Assembly: GCA_018333515.1 (NCBI GenBank)
Contig: JAGXSZ010000023.1
Location: 1 to 64,000 of the forward strand
Source: Actinomycetota bacterium
GTDB taxonomy: Bacteria > Actinomycetota > Aquicultoria > Aquicultorales > Aquicultoraceae
Direction: 5' to 3'
Length of the DNA stretch: 64,000 bases
Shown here piece after piece: positions 1 to 8,545 of this stretch; the stretch's first letter is position 1, and every line of letters begins with the position of its first letter. Position numbers and translations under genes: made by a program. Below the pieces are notes generated by a model. The model did not search any database, had not been told where the DNA came from, and was given only the letters and a program-made list of their open reading frames with translations.

Positions 1-44
1 TAGCTTGCTCCTTTTGCTTGTGGTAGATTTTTATTAAAATTTTA

Positions 45-131
45 ACATAACGCTGACGATCAGCCTTGCGCCGCCAACTTAGAAGCTAATAGGCAAGCTA
101 ATTGTGCGTCGGCGACGTCGCCTTGTTAGGC
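45..131 (-). other. attC-like integron recombination site (cassette end of higBA)
   Basis: Read on the minus strand, GCCTAAC (125-131) fits the R'' consensus RYYYAAC and lies 37 bases after the higA stop codon. GTTATGT (45-51) is the degenerate R' partner. The spacing of 87 bases is in the attC range. The internal arms pair less well than in the two sites further right, so this is the weakest site of the left array. Confidence 0.42.
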
Positions 132-167
132 GCTTATTGATTCTCCTTCATTTTTCTACTTCAAGTG

Positions 168-482
168 CTATGCGACACTTAATGGATTGATACGCTCAAT
201 CTTCTTCTTGCCGGCCCGCGCTGCCTCCCAAAGATCTACGGCACGCTGAGCGTTGAGCCAAAACTCCGGCGTATTGCCGAACAAGCGGGCGAGGCGAAGC
301 GCCATCTCCGGGCTGACTGCCCGACGTTCCCGGACCAACTCATTGACCGTCTGGCGCGACACACCAAGCGCCCTAGCAAGACTCGACACGGTAAGGCCGT
401 AATCCGGCAAAAAATCCTCGCGCAGTATCTCGCCGGGATGAGTCGGTCGAATTTCACGCTCTCCCATATTCTGAATACTCAT
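168..482 (-). CDS. higA: HigA-family antitoxin, XRE helix-turn-helix
   Basis: A 104-residue antitoxin of the HigA/VapI type. The family signature HPGEIL (about residues 15-20) is followed by a helix-turn-helix (LARALGVSRQTVNELVRERRAVS) and the C-terminal segment ending in FWLNAQ. It should neutralise the HigB toxin encoded immediately upstream and repress their shared promoter; that role is family knowledge. The start ATG at 482 has an AGGTG ribosome site seven bases ahead. It is followed downstream by an attC-like site, so the pair reads as an integron cassette. A second, divergent copy of this pair lies at 26.4-27.0 kb. Confidence 0.9.
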   Translation of the reverse strand: MSIQNMGEREIRPTHPGEILREDFLPDYGLTVSSLARALGVSRQTVNELVRERRAVSPEMALRLARLFGNTPEFWLNAQRAVDLWEAARAGKKKIERINPLSVA

Positions 483-497
483 GTTTTACACCTCATC

Positions 498-779
498 TTA
501 GTGGTAGTCCGTAAGTTCTACGTCGTAGGCGTCGCCGTTGACAAACCGGAAACATATGCGCCATTGGTCATTGACGGAGATCGAATACTGTCCCTGCCGT
601 TCTCGTTCGAGTTCGTGGAGTCGATTGCTTGGGGGAACCTTCAAGTCATCCAAACCCGTTGCCAGGTCGATATATTCCAGCTTGCGGATTGCCCGCTTAC
701 TGATTTCCGGCGGAAAACGCTTTGATTTACCCTTTTGGTAAAACTCTTGCGTATGCTTATCGGCAAACGTCTTGATCAT
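498..779 (-). CDS. higB: HigB-family toxin, RelE-superfamily mRNA interferase
   Basis: A 93-residue toxin of the HigB/RelE fold. The N-terminal MIKTF, the NRLHEL segment and the C-terminal core QWRICFRF followed by DVELTDYH are typical of HigB proteins, which cut mRNA in the ribosome. It precedes higA by 15 bases, the usual toxin-first order of hig operons. Full length with no internal damage. Toxicity is inferred from family membership. Confidence 0.9.
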   Translation of the reverse strand: MIKTFADKHTQEFYQKGKSKRFPPEISKRAIRKLEYIDLATGLDDLKVPPSNRLHELERERQGQYSISVNDQWRICFRFVNGDAYDVELTDYH

Positions 780-837
780 GCATCAATAGTAAGCTATCAC
801 GTGACACTTGTCAATGCAACATGGAATTGTTATGGCC

Positions 838-897
838 GCTGAACGACCAAGCTCACCGGCGCAGTCTCACCGCATCCGCCGGAGCGACGGGTTGGGC
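838..897 (-). other. attC-like integron recombination site
   Basis: On the minus strand the site starts with a perfect R'' box GCCCAAC (891-897), immediately after the stop codon of the 900-1811 gene. It ends with GTTCAGC (838-844), one base off GTTRRRY. Between them the segments GCTCCGGCG and CGCCGGTGAGC pair into the hairpin expected of a folded bottom-strand attC. Length is 60 bases. Confidence 0.7.
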
Positions 898-899
898 CA

Positions 900-1811
900 T
901 CACTCAATGTCGCCCTTACGGAACAACTGCTCGGTGAAGCCACCGCCGCGAGCCAATTCAAAGACCGCACGAAACTTCTGGTCATACTCGATGAGTTTGG
1001 CCGCCGTTTCGAGACAAGGATTCTCAGTGAAACCGTCCAAGAGCGCTGCAAGTTCTTTTGGGATGATGCTCCCGCCCAAACTGCGAACAACAAGAGCTTT
1101 GGCCATTGCGAAATTACATCCCGCAATCTGCGTGCGCAGTTGCTCTTTCGCGTCCTCTTGATTATTCATAGGAAGAGGAAGGTTGGCGCCTCGCTTCAGT
1201 ACATCGGCCATTGCATAATCTGACAATTGAAGTAGTGGCTCTCCAAAGGTACCACCAATGATCTCAAAGAGTGGATAATTTGGACCATCAAGTGCCTTCC
1301 CTATCCATTTCCCGAATCGTTCGAGTTCGCTCCCCCGTTCCTTGACGAATGCGGCCCGATATTCTTCCAAACGATTTAGTGGATCAAGATGATCGCCAAG
1401 CCCAAATGTTGGCTTCGGATCAATTGCAACAAGTGTTATTTCACGTAGCTCGCTCATTCCAGCATTATTGCAAAGTTCAATAAGTGCTGCTGCTATCGCA
1501 CCGTCAAATAGTCCAATGAGCCTCTGGTTTGGTCGTTTAACAAACCACTTTTTGTCTGTAAGGAATTTTGATGACTGCAAACTTGCGAGGAATGTAGAAA
1601 AACACAGGGACTCGAAGCGCGGCCTGAGACGAATTTCGTCGGTGATGGGCATCTCCGATATATCCAGTCTTAGAGCCTCATCGCTGCGACAGAATTGTCT
1701 ATACGTGTCTAAGATGAATTCGACAATGTTTTGCTCAAACAGAGAATTGTCAATGCCCGAAAGAACATCAATAGCGAGACGATCTAATTTCTCTACCGAG
1801 GGCACTACCAT
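900..1811 (-). CDS. Orphan cassette-borne protein, 303 residues, unknown function
   Basis: I do not recognise this protein. It is 303 residues, soluble and mostly helical in composition, without signal peptide, membrane segment or metal-binding cysteine pattern. Its position is informative. It lies exactly between two attC-like sites (its stop codon is next to the one at 838-897, and the one at 1833-1899 is just upstream), so it occupies a whole integron gene cassette. Its base composition is lower in GC than the core genes at 30-60 kb. Cassette genes of this sort are often defence, toxin or surface functions, but nothing in the sequence selects one. Confidence 0.7.
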   Translation of the reverse strand: MVVPSVEKLDRLAIDVLSGIDNSLFEQNIVEFILDTYRQFCRSDEALRLDISEMPITDEIRLRPRFESLCFSTFLASLQSSKFLTDKKWFVKRPNQRLIGLFDGAIAAALIELCNNAGMSELREITLVAIDPKPTFGLGDHLDPLNRLEEYRAAFVKERGSELERFGKWIGKALDGPNYPLFEIIGGTFGEPLLQLSDYAMADVLKRGANLPLPMNNQEDAKEQLRTQIAGCNFAMAKALVVRSLGGSIIPKELAALLDGFTENPCLETAAKLIEYDQKFRAVFELARGGGFTEQLFRKGDIE

Positions 1812-1832
1812 ATATTTCCCTCCCTTGTTGAG

Positions 1833-1899
1833 GCCTAACGTTTGAATTCACCGACCTGCGCGGCTTTTCGCGCAGGTCCGGTGGAATGATGGGTTGGCC
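1833..1899 (-). other. attC integron recombination site (best match in the window)
   Basis: On the minus strand the site runs from GGCCAAC (1893-1899, RYYYAAC) to GTTAGGC (1833-1839, a perfect GTTRRRY core). Between them ACCGGACCTGCGCG and CGCGCAGGTCGGT form an almost perfect hairpin with a single extrahelical G, the structural mark by which integron integrases recognise attC. Length is 67 bases. The upstream cassette gene reads into this site. Confidence 0.85.
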
Positions 1900-2450
1900 G
1901 TCAGCAGCGCGGCAAGAAATGGGGTGGTTTCATTTGCACCTGCTCTCAACTCAGCAGAACCGGATTGGGGATTTCCGAGCTTGGGCATAGTGCGGTTCTT
2001 CAGCAAAGTGTTTGACCATGCTGCGGTCTGTGCTTCAACCACCCAGAGCGCATGTGGTCGAAGATGTTCATCTAGGCGCATGAGCCAGAGCTGATGCCAC
2101 CCAGGATGAATGGGAGATACACGACTCGTTTGTGAATGCGCAGAAACAGCTTTGACCTGCACTTTGAGTTCAGGTCGGCCGGGCCGAAGAACTTTGATAT
2201 CCCAAGCGTGCTCACTGGCGGAACCAAATTCCAATGCAGCTTCGGGGAACCGATGCCTTGCGTAGATGCGCGCGAAGAACTCTGCAATGACACCAGTCTT
2301 TTGATCCCCGATAGGTATCTCAAGAGTGCGAGAGCGCTGAAGCTGTTCAAGCCTTGCATAGGCGTCTGCGTACTGGTCAATTGCGTCGAAGATTTCCTGC
2401 ACCGCGCGATTACTCCTGTGACACCGAACTATGTTTATACCAATCCGCAT
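1848..2450 (-). CDS. Cassette-borne protein with a possible restriction-nuclease-like fold
   Basis: A protein of about 200 residues. The middle part (GVIAEFFARIY, then EHAWDIKV, then LKVQVKAVS) resembles the E-D-(E/Q)xK pattern of PD-(D/E)XK nuclease-like domains such as DUF6998; this assignment is tentative. The last 15 residues (ending RTCAKSRAGR) are translated from the attC site and are not part of the fold. The annotated start lies inside the terminal inverted repeat of a MITE-like element and has no clear ribosome site, so the native start may be downstream or lost. Confidence 0.6.
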   Translation of the reverse strand: MRIGINIVRCHRSNRAVQEIFDAIDQYADAYARLEQLQRSRTLEIPIGDQKTGVIAEFFARIYARHRFPEAALEFGSASEHAWDIKVLRPGRPELKVQVKAVSAHSQTSRVSPIHPGWHQLWLMRLDEHLRPHALWVVEAQTAAWSNTLLKNRTMPKLGNPQSGSAELRAGANETTPFLAALLTANPSFHRTCAKSRAGR

Positions 2451-2584
2451 AATACTCCAAATACATTGATTTTGTCCATATAAGACGCCTGCGAAAATAT
2501 GTCACTTGTAGCTATAACCAGTGCTAAATGTAGCTGTTGACACGAAACGCTATTTTATCATGGCGTCTTATACGGATCGGTATA
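2436..2584. mobile_element. MITE-like element with 17-base terminal inverted repeats
   Basis: The ends TATACCAATCCGCATAA (2436-2452) and TTATACGGATCGGTATA (2568-2584) are inverted copies matching at 15 of 17 positions. A second inverted pair lies inside: TATAAGACGCC (2479-2489) and GGCGTCTTATA (2562-2572). The 149-base unit encodes nothing and separates the integrase remnant from the first cassette. No flanking target duplication is obvious, so it could also be a fold-back regulatory sequence. Confidence 0.5.
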
Positions 2585-2612
2585 TACCCTCTCTAAACTG
2601 CCCTATTTAACC

Positions 2613-2816
2613 TTACAACCTATCGACGGGGCTGCGAACCCCAGCTGGTCCGCGGTTGAGGACATGGGTGTAAATCATCGTGGTTTTTACGTCTTTATGA
2701 CCCGGGAGTTCTTGGACCGTTCGGATATCACGGGCCGCCTTCCAACAGGCGTTGCGAATGAATGTCGGAAGGTATGACAAGTGGCTCGCTTGGTCTATCC
2801 GGCCTTTGCGACAGCG
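2613..2816 (-). pseudogene. intI: C-terminal remnant of an integron integrase (IntI tyrosine recombinase)
   Basis: The minus strand encodes the last third of an IntI protein in broken frames. TKRATC and then HTFRHSFAT (catalytic HxxR box) are in one frame. [20 protein letters not shown] follows, with the nucleophilic tyrosine, then THVLNRG and VRSPVDRL before the TAA at 2613. At least one stop and two small indels lie near 2740-2805. [10 protein letters not shown] with the VRSP tail is specific to integron integrases among tyrosine recombinases. The gene is dead, but it shows that the neighbouring cassettes belonged to an integron. It has the same orientation as the cassettes. Confidence 0.85.
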
Positions 2817-2956
2817 ACACTTCCGCCGCTCTCCTTAGGGCGGCCGGCGTCACCTTGCCGAGGCCCCGCCCGAAACGGCACCGTAGCTTGCTCGTTACTT
2901 TTTCAACCTTCACCTTCTTTTGCGCGTACCTCTTGCCAAGCCATGTCTTATCGTAA

Positions 2957-3127
2957 TCAAAGACCATTTCTTTGGCTTTTCGCCCGACCCGTCTCCACGG
3001 CGAGCTTTTTGAAGCAATCAACCGCTATCTGATCCATGCGAATAGTAATCTGCCGCTTAAGCATGCCGGCATACGGGTTTTTTGCCTCAGAAAAATCATA
3101 TGCGAGATTCGCCTCCCCCGATAGCAC
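2957..3127 (-). pseudogene. Truncated BrnA-like (CopG/RHH) antitoxin
   Basis: The open frame contains YDFSEAKNPYAG, then KRQITIRMDQ and CFKKLAVETG, matching the start of BrnA/CopG-type antitoxins. The family continues with a conserved stretch after the ETG, but here the sequence changes and stops at 2957, so the dimerisation end is missing. A GGGGGAGG ribosome site exists upstream but no proper start codon is placed after it; GTG at 3127 is the only in-frame option. No BrnT toxin is visible nearby. Confidence 0.55.
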
Positions 3128-3344
3128 ACTCCTTATCGCCTTAATATTGTAACGCGCAGGCTATCTTCAGCTCAGCGAAAACTCCCGCGGCACTGCTTTG
3201 CGGAAGTCGGAAGGATGGTCATGTCGTAATAGACGACCGGGATATGTTTTAGTCACTGCCCGGTGTGGGAATAGCAGACCAGGGCGCCGTAACAGTTTAA
3301 TTAGACTCCATAACGACATTCCCTGGGCTATTGGGGCTAATTTA
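3128..3344. other. Intergenic, nothing recognised
   Basis: No convincing gene, hairpin terminator or repeat is visible between the antitoxin remnant and the end of the GGDEF-EAL gene. Confidence 0.4.
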
Positions 3345-5843
3345 TCAAGCGCATAAGCGCATCTCGGCGGCGAGCAGAGCCTCGGCTTCGTAGACCGGTA
3401 ACGGGCGGGCGAAGACATACCCTTGAACCTCATCGCATTTGAGCGAGCGCAAAAACTCCAATTGATCTATCGTTTCCACACCTTCCGCAATCGCCTTCAT
3501 TCCCAGACTGTGAGCCAAGGTTATCACGGCTTTTGCGATCTCTGCGTCACGTAAGCTGGTCGTGATCTCGCATACAAAGGACCGATCGATCTTTAATGTA
3601 TCCGCGGGTAATTTCCTTAAAAGACTGAGCGAAGAATACCCGGTCGCAAAATCATCGAACGAGATATATACGCCGAGTTCCTTTAACCTCTGGAATGTCT
3701 TAACAGCCTGGTCCATATCTTTTAAAACGGCATTCTCCGTAACTTCGATCTCCAGGCACTCGGGCCGCAAACCGGTCTTATCCAATACATCACCGATCAT
3801 TTCCACCAAATTTTCCTGCCGGAACTGTTTCGCTGAAAGATTCACCGCTATGCGTATTGGCAGTAGGCTCTTATCTTGCCAAGCCATTGCCTGCTTGCAT
3901 GCGGTGCGCAACACCCATTCGCCAACCGGGACAATAAGCCCCGTTTCCTCCAGGATAGGTATAAAGTCCGATGGATAGACTAGTCCGAAATCGGGGTGTT
4001 GCCAGCGAAGCAGCGCCTCCATCCCCGCGATATTGCCTGAATTCAGATTTACAATTGGCTGATAATGAAGCAAGAACTCTTCTCTTTCAAGCGCTTTATG
4101 CAAATTGTTCTCAAGTATTAAGCGCTCGAGAACTTTTTCTCCCATGGCCGACGTATAGAATTGGTAATTATTTCTGCCCTGTTCCTTTGCGCGATATAAG
4201 GCAATATCAGCATTTCTAAGCAGAGTATTTACTTCTTTACCATCGTTTGGATAAACGGCTATTCCGGCACTGGTGGTAATATAAAATTCGCGATTGCCGA
4301 TACTAAACGGCGATTTAAATTCATCGATAACTTTCTGCGCGATTTTGGCCACGTCCTGAATTCGCCTTGTCTCCGTTATCAACAGGGTGAATTCGTCCCC
4401 GCCCAGCCGCGCGACGGTATCTTCACTGCGAAGACTTTTTTTCAGCCGAACGGCGACCTCCCGCAATAGCTGATCGCCGACAGGGTGGCCCAAAGTATCG
4501 TTGATGGTCTTAAAGTTGTCCAGGTCGAGAAATAATACGGCCGATATCGCGCCATTTCGGCGCGTGCGGGAAATTTCTGCCGCAAAATTATCATACAACA
4601 GCCTCCGGTTAGGGAGCCCGGTAAGCGCGTCATAGTGGGCCAGATAATTAAGCATTTCCTCGTCCTGTTTGCGCTCCGTTATATCCTCGAAACTCTCGAC
4701 ACCGCCGATAACGTTTCCATATATATCTTTAAGAAGATCCGAATTTTTAGAAAGCACCCTTCTCTCGCCGTCTTTCCTGTTTATGGTGCATTCCTTGCCT
4801 ATGATCGGCTTGGCCGAATTGCCGGCAAACAGGGCGCACTCCTTCGCGCACGTGTCGAGGGAAAGGATCGAACATTTCTTCCCGATCACCTCTGAGGCGA
4901 CATAGCCCGTTATCTCCTCGGCCGTTCTGTTGAAGCTTAGTATGGTGTGAGCCGTGTCGACCGTAAATATAGCGCTCGGTATGACCTTATACAACTGTTC
5001 CATCCGCTCTTTCGATTCAAGGAGCGAGTTCTCGGTCAACTTAAGCTCGGTAATATCCGTGACAAAAGCAAAGGCGCTAATTGTGTTTCCCGAGTTATCT
5101 CTTGCCGTGGTGGCGTTAAATCGGGTATAGACATCGTTGCCTGCCTTCGATTTTAGAACGATATTATAATGCCGGTGCGATGTTCCGGGTATTCTTGATG
5201 TCTGTTCCTTGAATATTTTTCGATTTTCCTCATCGGCAAAATCGAATGGCTTTTTGCCCAGCATCTCCTCGCGACTATAGCCCAACATTTTACAGAGGGA
5301 TTCATTTACTCCGATTGTTTCTAACTGCGGATTGATTAACCAAAAACCTTCCGCCGCCCCATTGATGATACTCTTGTATCTTTCTTCGCTCTCGCTAAGA
5401 ATCTCTTTGGCTCGTTTGCGTTCTTCGTCGTTAAAAATCATTATCTGCGACAACCGCCTATCCGTATGTTCAAGAATGTTACCGATTACATCTACGGGGA
5501 TAACTTTTCCGCCTTTTTGCAGCACTAGCGTGTTGCCCACATACCATATCTTCCGCTCAAAGCCACTCTCGGAAGCTCTGGTAATCCTCTCCAGCTCTTC
5601 TTTCGGATAAAGTTGCGCAAGGCTCATGCCTAAAAGCTCTTGCCTGGCATAGCCGGCAAGCTCTTCAGCTTTTTTGTTTACTTCAAGCAATTTCCCTTTA
5701 TCGTCAGCGAATAATATACTAACGCTCGCGTTATCGACTGAGGCGCCGTATATGGCTTCGGCTTTCCGTATCGCTGCTTCAGCCTGTTTGCGATTGTTTA
5801 TGGAATCGGCCTTATTGGCGGCGCTCTTTTGCTTTCCCGACAA
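3345..5843 (-). CDS. PAS-PAS-PAS-GGDEF-EAL cyclic-di-GMP signalling protein
   Basis: An 832-residue cytosolic sensor for cyclic-di-GMP turnover. Three PAS domains occupy roughly residues 20-130, 150-275 and 285-400, followed by GGDEF (about 405-570) and EAL (about 580-832). The cyclase signature RLGGDEF is intact. The phosphodiesterase residues also look intact: EALLRW, a downstream EVTEN, DDFATGYSS and AEGVE. It could therefore both make and degrade the messenger. No membrane helix is visible. The start is TTG at 5843, six bases after AGGAGG; upstream frame extension lacks a ribosome site. It stands alone between the integron remnant and a long noncoding stretch. The ligand is unknown. Confidence 0.92.
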   Translation of the reverse strand: MSGKQKSAANKADSINNRKQAEAAIRKAEAIYGASVDNASVSILFADDKGKLLEVNKKAEELAGYARQELLGMSLAQLYPKEELERITRASESGFERKIWYVGNTLVLQKGGKVIPVDVIGNILEHTDRRLSQIMIFNDEERKRAKEILSESEERYKSIINGAAEGFWLINPQLETIGVNESLCKMLGYSREEMLGKKPFDFADEENRKIFKEQTSRIPGTSHRHYNIVLKSKAGNDVYTRFNATTARDNSGNTISAFAFVTDITELKLTENSLLESKERMEQLYKVIPSAIFTVDTAHTILSFNRTAEEITGYVASEVIGKKCSILSLDTCAKECALFAGNSAKPIIGKECTINRKDGERRVLSKNSDLLKDIYGNVIGGVESFEDITERKQDEEMLNYLAHYDALTGLPNRRLLYDNFAAEISRTRRNGAISAVLFLDLDNFKTINDTLGHPVGDQLLREVAVRLKKSLRSEDTVARLGGDEFTLLITETRRIQDVAKIAQKVIDEFKSPFSIGNREFYITTSAGIAVYPNDGKEVNTLLRNADIALYRAKEQGRNNYQFYTSAMGEKVLERLILENNLHKALEREEFLLHYQPIVNLNSGNIAGMEALLRWQHPDFGLVYPSDFIPILEETGLIVPVGEWVLRTACKQAMAWQDKSLLPIRIAVNLSAKQFRQENLVEMIGDVLDKTGLRPECLEIEVTENAVLKDMDQAVKTFQRLKELGVYISFDDFATGYSSLSLLRKLPADTLKIDRSFVCEITTSLRDAEIAKAVITLAHSLGMKAIAEGVETIDQLEFLRSLKCDEVQGYVFARPLPVYEAEALLAAEMRLCA

Positions 5844-6267
5844 CTCAATCCTCCTATTAGGGTGTCGCGTAGTCAAATCGGCGCACCCGCTTGGCGCCGG
5901 TAATCATGCAGCTGCCCGATTTATCACGCGAAGCACTACCAAAAAACCGCCCGCGAATGGAACCACCACATGAATCGTGCGACACCGTACCCCGATAGCC
6001 TAACCATAGCTATCGGCATAAAGTCGATGGATTTTAAGCTCACACATGCGGGGCGAGCTGAAATTGAACCGCTTACCTTAGCCAATGGCCTGTGTTATCG
6101 TTGAAACATGTTTTCCCGACAGGGATGGGTAAGATAATCGCACTAGCCGCATGTCTAGCCTCACCGATGGGGCCACGATATCGACCGCTTAATAGTTAAA
6201 CGCCAAATATTAGGATAGCGCCCGCAACAACATAATATAGCGGGCAACGAGAAACGGGGGTTAAAAT
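5844..6267. other. Noncoding stretch between divergent genes
   Basis: About 420 bases between the oppositely oriented GGDEF-EAL and yjbQ genes, which must hold both promoters. I looked for a cyclic-di-GMP riboswitch and for small coding frames with ribosome sites and saw neither. An AACGGGGG ribosome site for yjbQ lies at its right end. Confidence 0.4.
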
Positions 6268-6687
6268 ATGAAACACCTGACCGAGTATCTCATGGTAAAC
6301 ACGCCGAAGCGCTACGATTTTGTCCATCTCACGCCAAAAGTCCAGGCGCTGGTCGACAAGAGCGGCGTCCGGGAGGGCTTGTGTCTGGTAAACTCGATGC
6401 ATATCACAGCGAGCGTCTTTATCAACGACCACGAGGGCGGGCTCTTGAGCGATTGGGAGGTCTGGCTCGAAAAGCTCGCTCCGCACGAGCCGATATCCCA
6501 GTACCGGCACAACCTCACCGGTGAGGACAACGCCGACGCGCACCTGAAACGGACCATCATGGGGCGCGAGGTGGTCGTCGCCATCACCGGCGGCAGGCTC
6601 GACCTCGGAACTTGGGAAGCGATTTTTTACGGGGAGTTCGACGGGCGGCGCAACAAGCGCGTCTTAGTAAAGATAATCGGAGAATAG
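6268..6687 (+). CDS. YjbQ/UPF0047 family protein
   Basis: A 139-residue member of the YjbQ (UPF0047) family, complete at the usual length. Family features seen are the [16 protein letters not shown] region with its metal-coordinating histidine, then [14 protein letters not shown] and the C-terminal [16 protein letters not shown]. Some members have thiamine-phosphate synthase activity in vitro, but the physiological role is unsettled. It is one of the few plus-strand genes on the left side and is monocistronic, converging on the ABC permease gene. Confidence 0.9.
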   Translation: MKHLTEYLMVNTPKRYDFVHLTPKVQALVDKSGVREGLCLVNSMHITASVFINDHEGGLLSDWEVWLEKLAPHEPISQYRHNLTGEDNADAHLKRTIMGREVVVAITGGRLDLGTWEAIFYGEFDGRRNKRVLVKIIGE

Positions 6688-6742
6688 CGCGTGGGTTGGG
6701 TTCATTCTTAAACGATAGACTATGCCCGAGATGCCCTTTGAC

Positions 6743-7621
6743 TTACCCGATATCTTTTCTTGAGAACAGAAAAGACGCGAGGCCGACAAAGCCGACCAGA
6801 TACAAGATGGCGTAGACGACCATCGCGGCGCTGGGAGCCGATATCGCCCCGAACGGGCCGAAGAACATCGCATTAATCGAACCGCCCGGCACATTGGTGA
6901 CGAGCGAGGCTATCATCCTATAGATAGCGTCCGCCGGCATCAGCAAACTGGTTACGATTCCCGTGTTTACCAGCATGTCGTTGTTGAGCATCGCGCCGAT
7001 TTGCTCGATCATCCCGCCGACCGCGCTCGCGATATAGAGAGTGAAGGCGGCGATACCGTTGGCCAGCGTCGAAAACGCCGTGCTCCCTGCGAGCGTCACC
7101 GCGAGAAAGACGAGCGGTTGGATGATAAAGAGCGCGATAAGCAGCGGCACATTGCCGAGCGCCGCCCCCGCTATAAAATAGTTGAGAAGCAGAACCGAGA
7201 GAAAGAGCAGCGCCGAATAGACCGAGAGCATGGCGGCGTACCCGCCGAACTTACCGAGAATTATATCGCGGCGCCGGATGGGTTTGGCCATCATGGCGTG
7301 GATTATGCCGTTTTCTATCTCGGACGAGACCACTCCCACCGACGACAGTATCGCCAAGAGCGAGACTATGGAGCTTGAAAAGTAGAGGCCGAGCAAGACC
7401 AGGAGCTTCTTCGACGACTCGACGATGACATCCGCACCAGCGAATGAACCGTCGTTCATGCCTCTTCCGATGCCTTGCGCGCTTTGCTGCTCGATGGTGT
7501 TGGTGGCATAGTGCAGCCCCACACCGTAGACCGTCAGGAAAAGGACGCTCAGGATTATCGCGGCTACCAGTATCTTCTTGCGCAGCGCCTCCTTAAAGGT
7601 AAGGCGGGCGATAGTCAGCAC
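6743..7621 (-). CDS. ABC-2 type transporter permease
   Basis: A 292-residue polytopic membrane protein with about six hydrophobic segments, the first at residues 17-36, and the ABC-2 permease pattern (ENGIIHAMMAKPIRRRDIILGKF after the second helix). It overlaps the start of no other gene and directly follows its ATPase, whose stop abuts this start at 7621/7622. It should form an export or membrane-remodelling complex with that ATPase. The operon begins with an ECF sigma factor and anti-sigma factor, so expression is probably part of an envelope-stress response. Substrate unknown. Confidence 0.9.
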   Translation of the reverse strand: MLTIARLTFKEALRKKILVAAIILSVLFLTVYGVGLHYATNTIEQQSAQGIGRGMNDGSFAGADVIVESSKKLLVLLGLYFSSSIVSLLAILSSVGVVSSEIENGIIHAMMAKPIRRRDIILGKFGGYAAMLSVYSALLFLSVLLLNYFIAGAALGNVPLLIALFIIQPLVFLAVTLAGSTAFSTLANGIAAFTLYIASAVGGMIEQIGAMLNNDMLVNTGIVTSLLMPADAIYRMIASLVTNVPGGSINAMFFGPFGAISAPSAAMVVYAILYLVGFVGLASFLFSRKDIG

Positions 7622-8527
7622 CTACGCCTCACCGCCCTTGACCGCCCCGAGGAAGAGTTCCTCAAGAGTTCGCTTCTTACGGCTCAGGTTGTAAAGTTTG
7701 CCCCCGGCCTCTATGATGCGCGCGGCGAGCACGGGAATCATCTCTTCGCTATCGAGTTCGACCAAGACATTGGCGCCCGTGCCGGCCAATACCCGCCCGA
7801 GGCCTTCGACGACCCGCTCTACCTGGCCGTTTAGTTGGGACGCGGTCACTTCGACCTCCACCCTGCCTTTGAGTAACTCGGTAAGCGATCCCTCTTCGAC
7901 GACCCGGCCACCTTTGATGATGGCCACACTGTCGCATATCATCTCAAGCTCGCTCAAGAGGTGGCTGTTTAAGAACACCACTTTGCCGCGGTCGCGAAGG
8001 GAGGTGATTATCTCGCGCACCTCCAGGCGGCCGATTGGGTCGAGCGCCGAGGTCGGCTCATCCAAAAACAGAAGGTCGGGGTCGGATATGAGCGCGGTCG
8101 CGATGCCGACTCGCTGCTGCATACCTTTGCTGTAGGTCTTTATCTTGCCGTCGGCGGCTCCCGTGAGCTTGACCATGCGCAAGACCTCGTCGATACGACT
8201 CTCCCGCTCACGGCGCGGGATAAACGCGAGCGCGGCATGATAGTAGAGAAGCTCTCGTCCGGATAGCCAATCCTGATACCGGAAGTTCTCGGGCAAAAAG
8301 CCGAGGCGACGGCGGGCTTCAACATCGCCGAGGGGCGCGCCGAGCAGCTTGGCCGTCCCCGAAGTCGGCTTGATGAGGCCGACGAGCATCTTGACAAAGG
8401 TGCTCTTGCCGGCGCCGTTCGGCCCTAAGAAACCGAAGATTTGCCCCTCCCCGACGGAGAGGCAAATCTTCTCGCAGCCGACTTTTTCACCGTATAGTTT
8501 TGTTAAATCGTGCGTCTCTATAACCAT
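7622..8527 (-). CDS. ABC transporter ATP-binding protein
   Basis: A 301-residue ATPase of the CcmA/NatA type. Walker A is GPNGAGKST (about residue 34), the signature appears as YSKGMQQRVG, and Walker B with the catalytic glutamate is LLFLDEPTSALDP. The C-terminal third is the usual extra domain of this subfamily. The coding sequence is fused to the permease gene with no spacer, and lies 18 bases downstream of the anti-sigma gene, consistent with one four-gene operon. Confidence 0.93.
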   Translation of the reverse strand: MVIETHDLTKLYGEKVGCEKICLSVGEGQIFGFLGPNGAGKSTFVKMLVGLIKPTSGTAKLLGAPLGDVEARRRLGFLPENFRYQDWLSGRELLYYHAALAFIPRRERESRIDEVLRMVKLTGAADGKIKTYSKGMQQRVGIATALISDPDLLFLDEPTSALDPIGRLEVREIITSLRDRGKVVFLNSHLLSELEMICDSVAIIKGGRVVEEGSLTELLKGRVEVEVTASQLNGQVERVVEGLGRVLAGTGANVLVELDSEEMIPVLAARIIEAGGKLYNLSRKKRTLEELFLGAVKGGEA

Positions 8528-8545
8528 GACTATTATTATATACCG

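Noticed and set aside
2728-3021. 97-residue minus-strand frame
   Set aside because: It runs across the integrase remnant and the antitoxin fragment in a mixed frame and has no own homology or ribosome site.
5844-6267. Cyclic-di-GMP riboswitch ahead of the GGDEF-EAL gene
   Set aside because: No paired core or conserved bases of either known class could be found.
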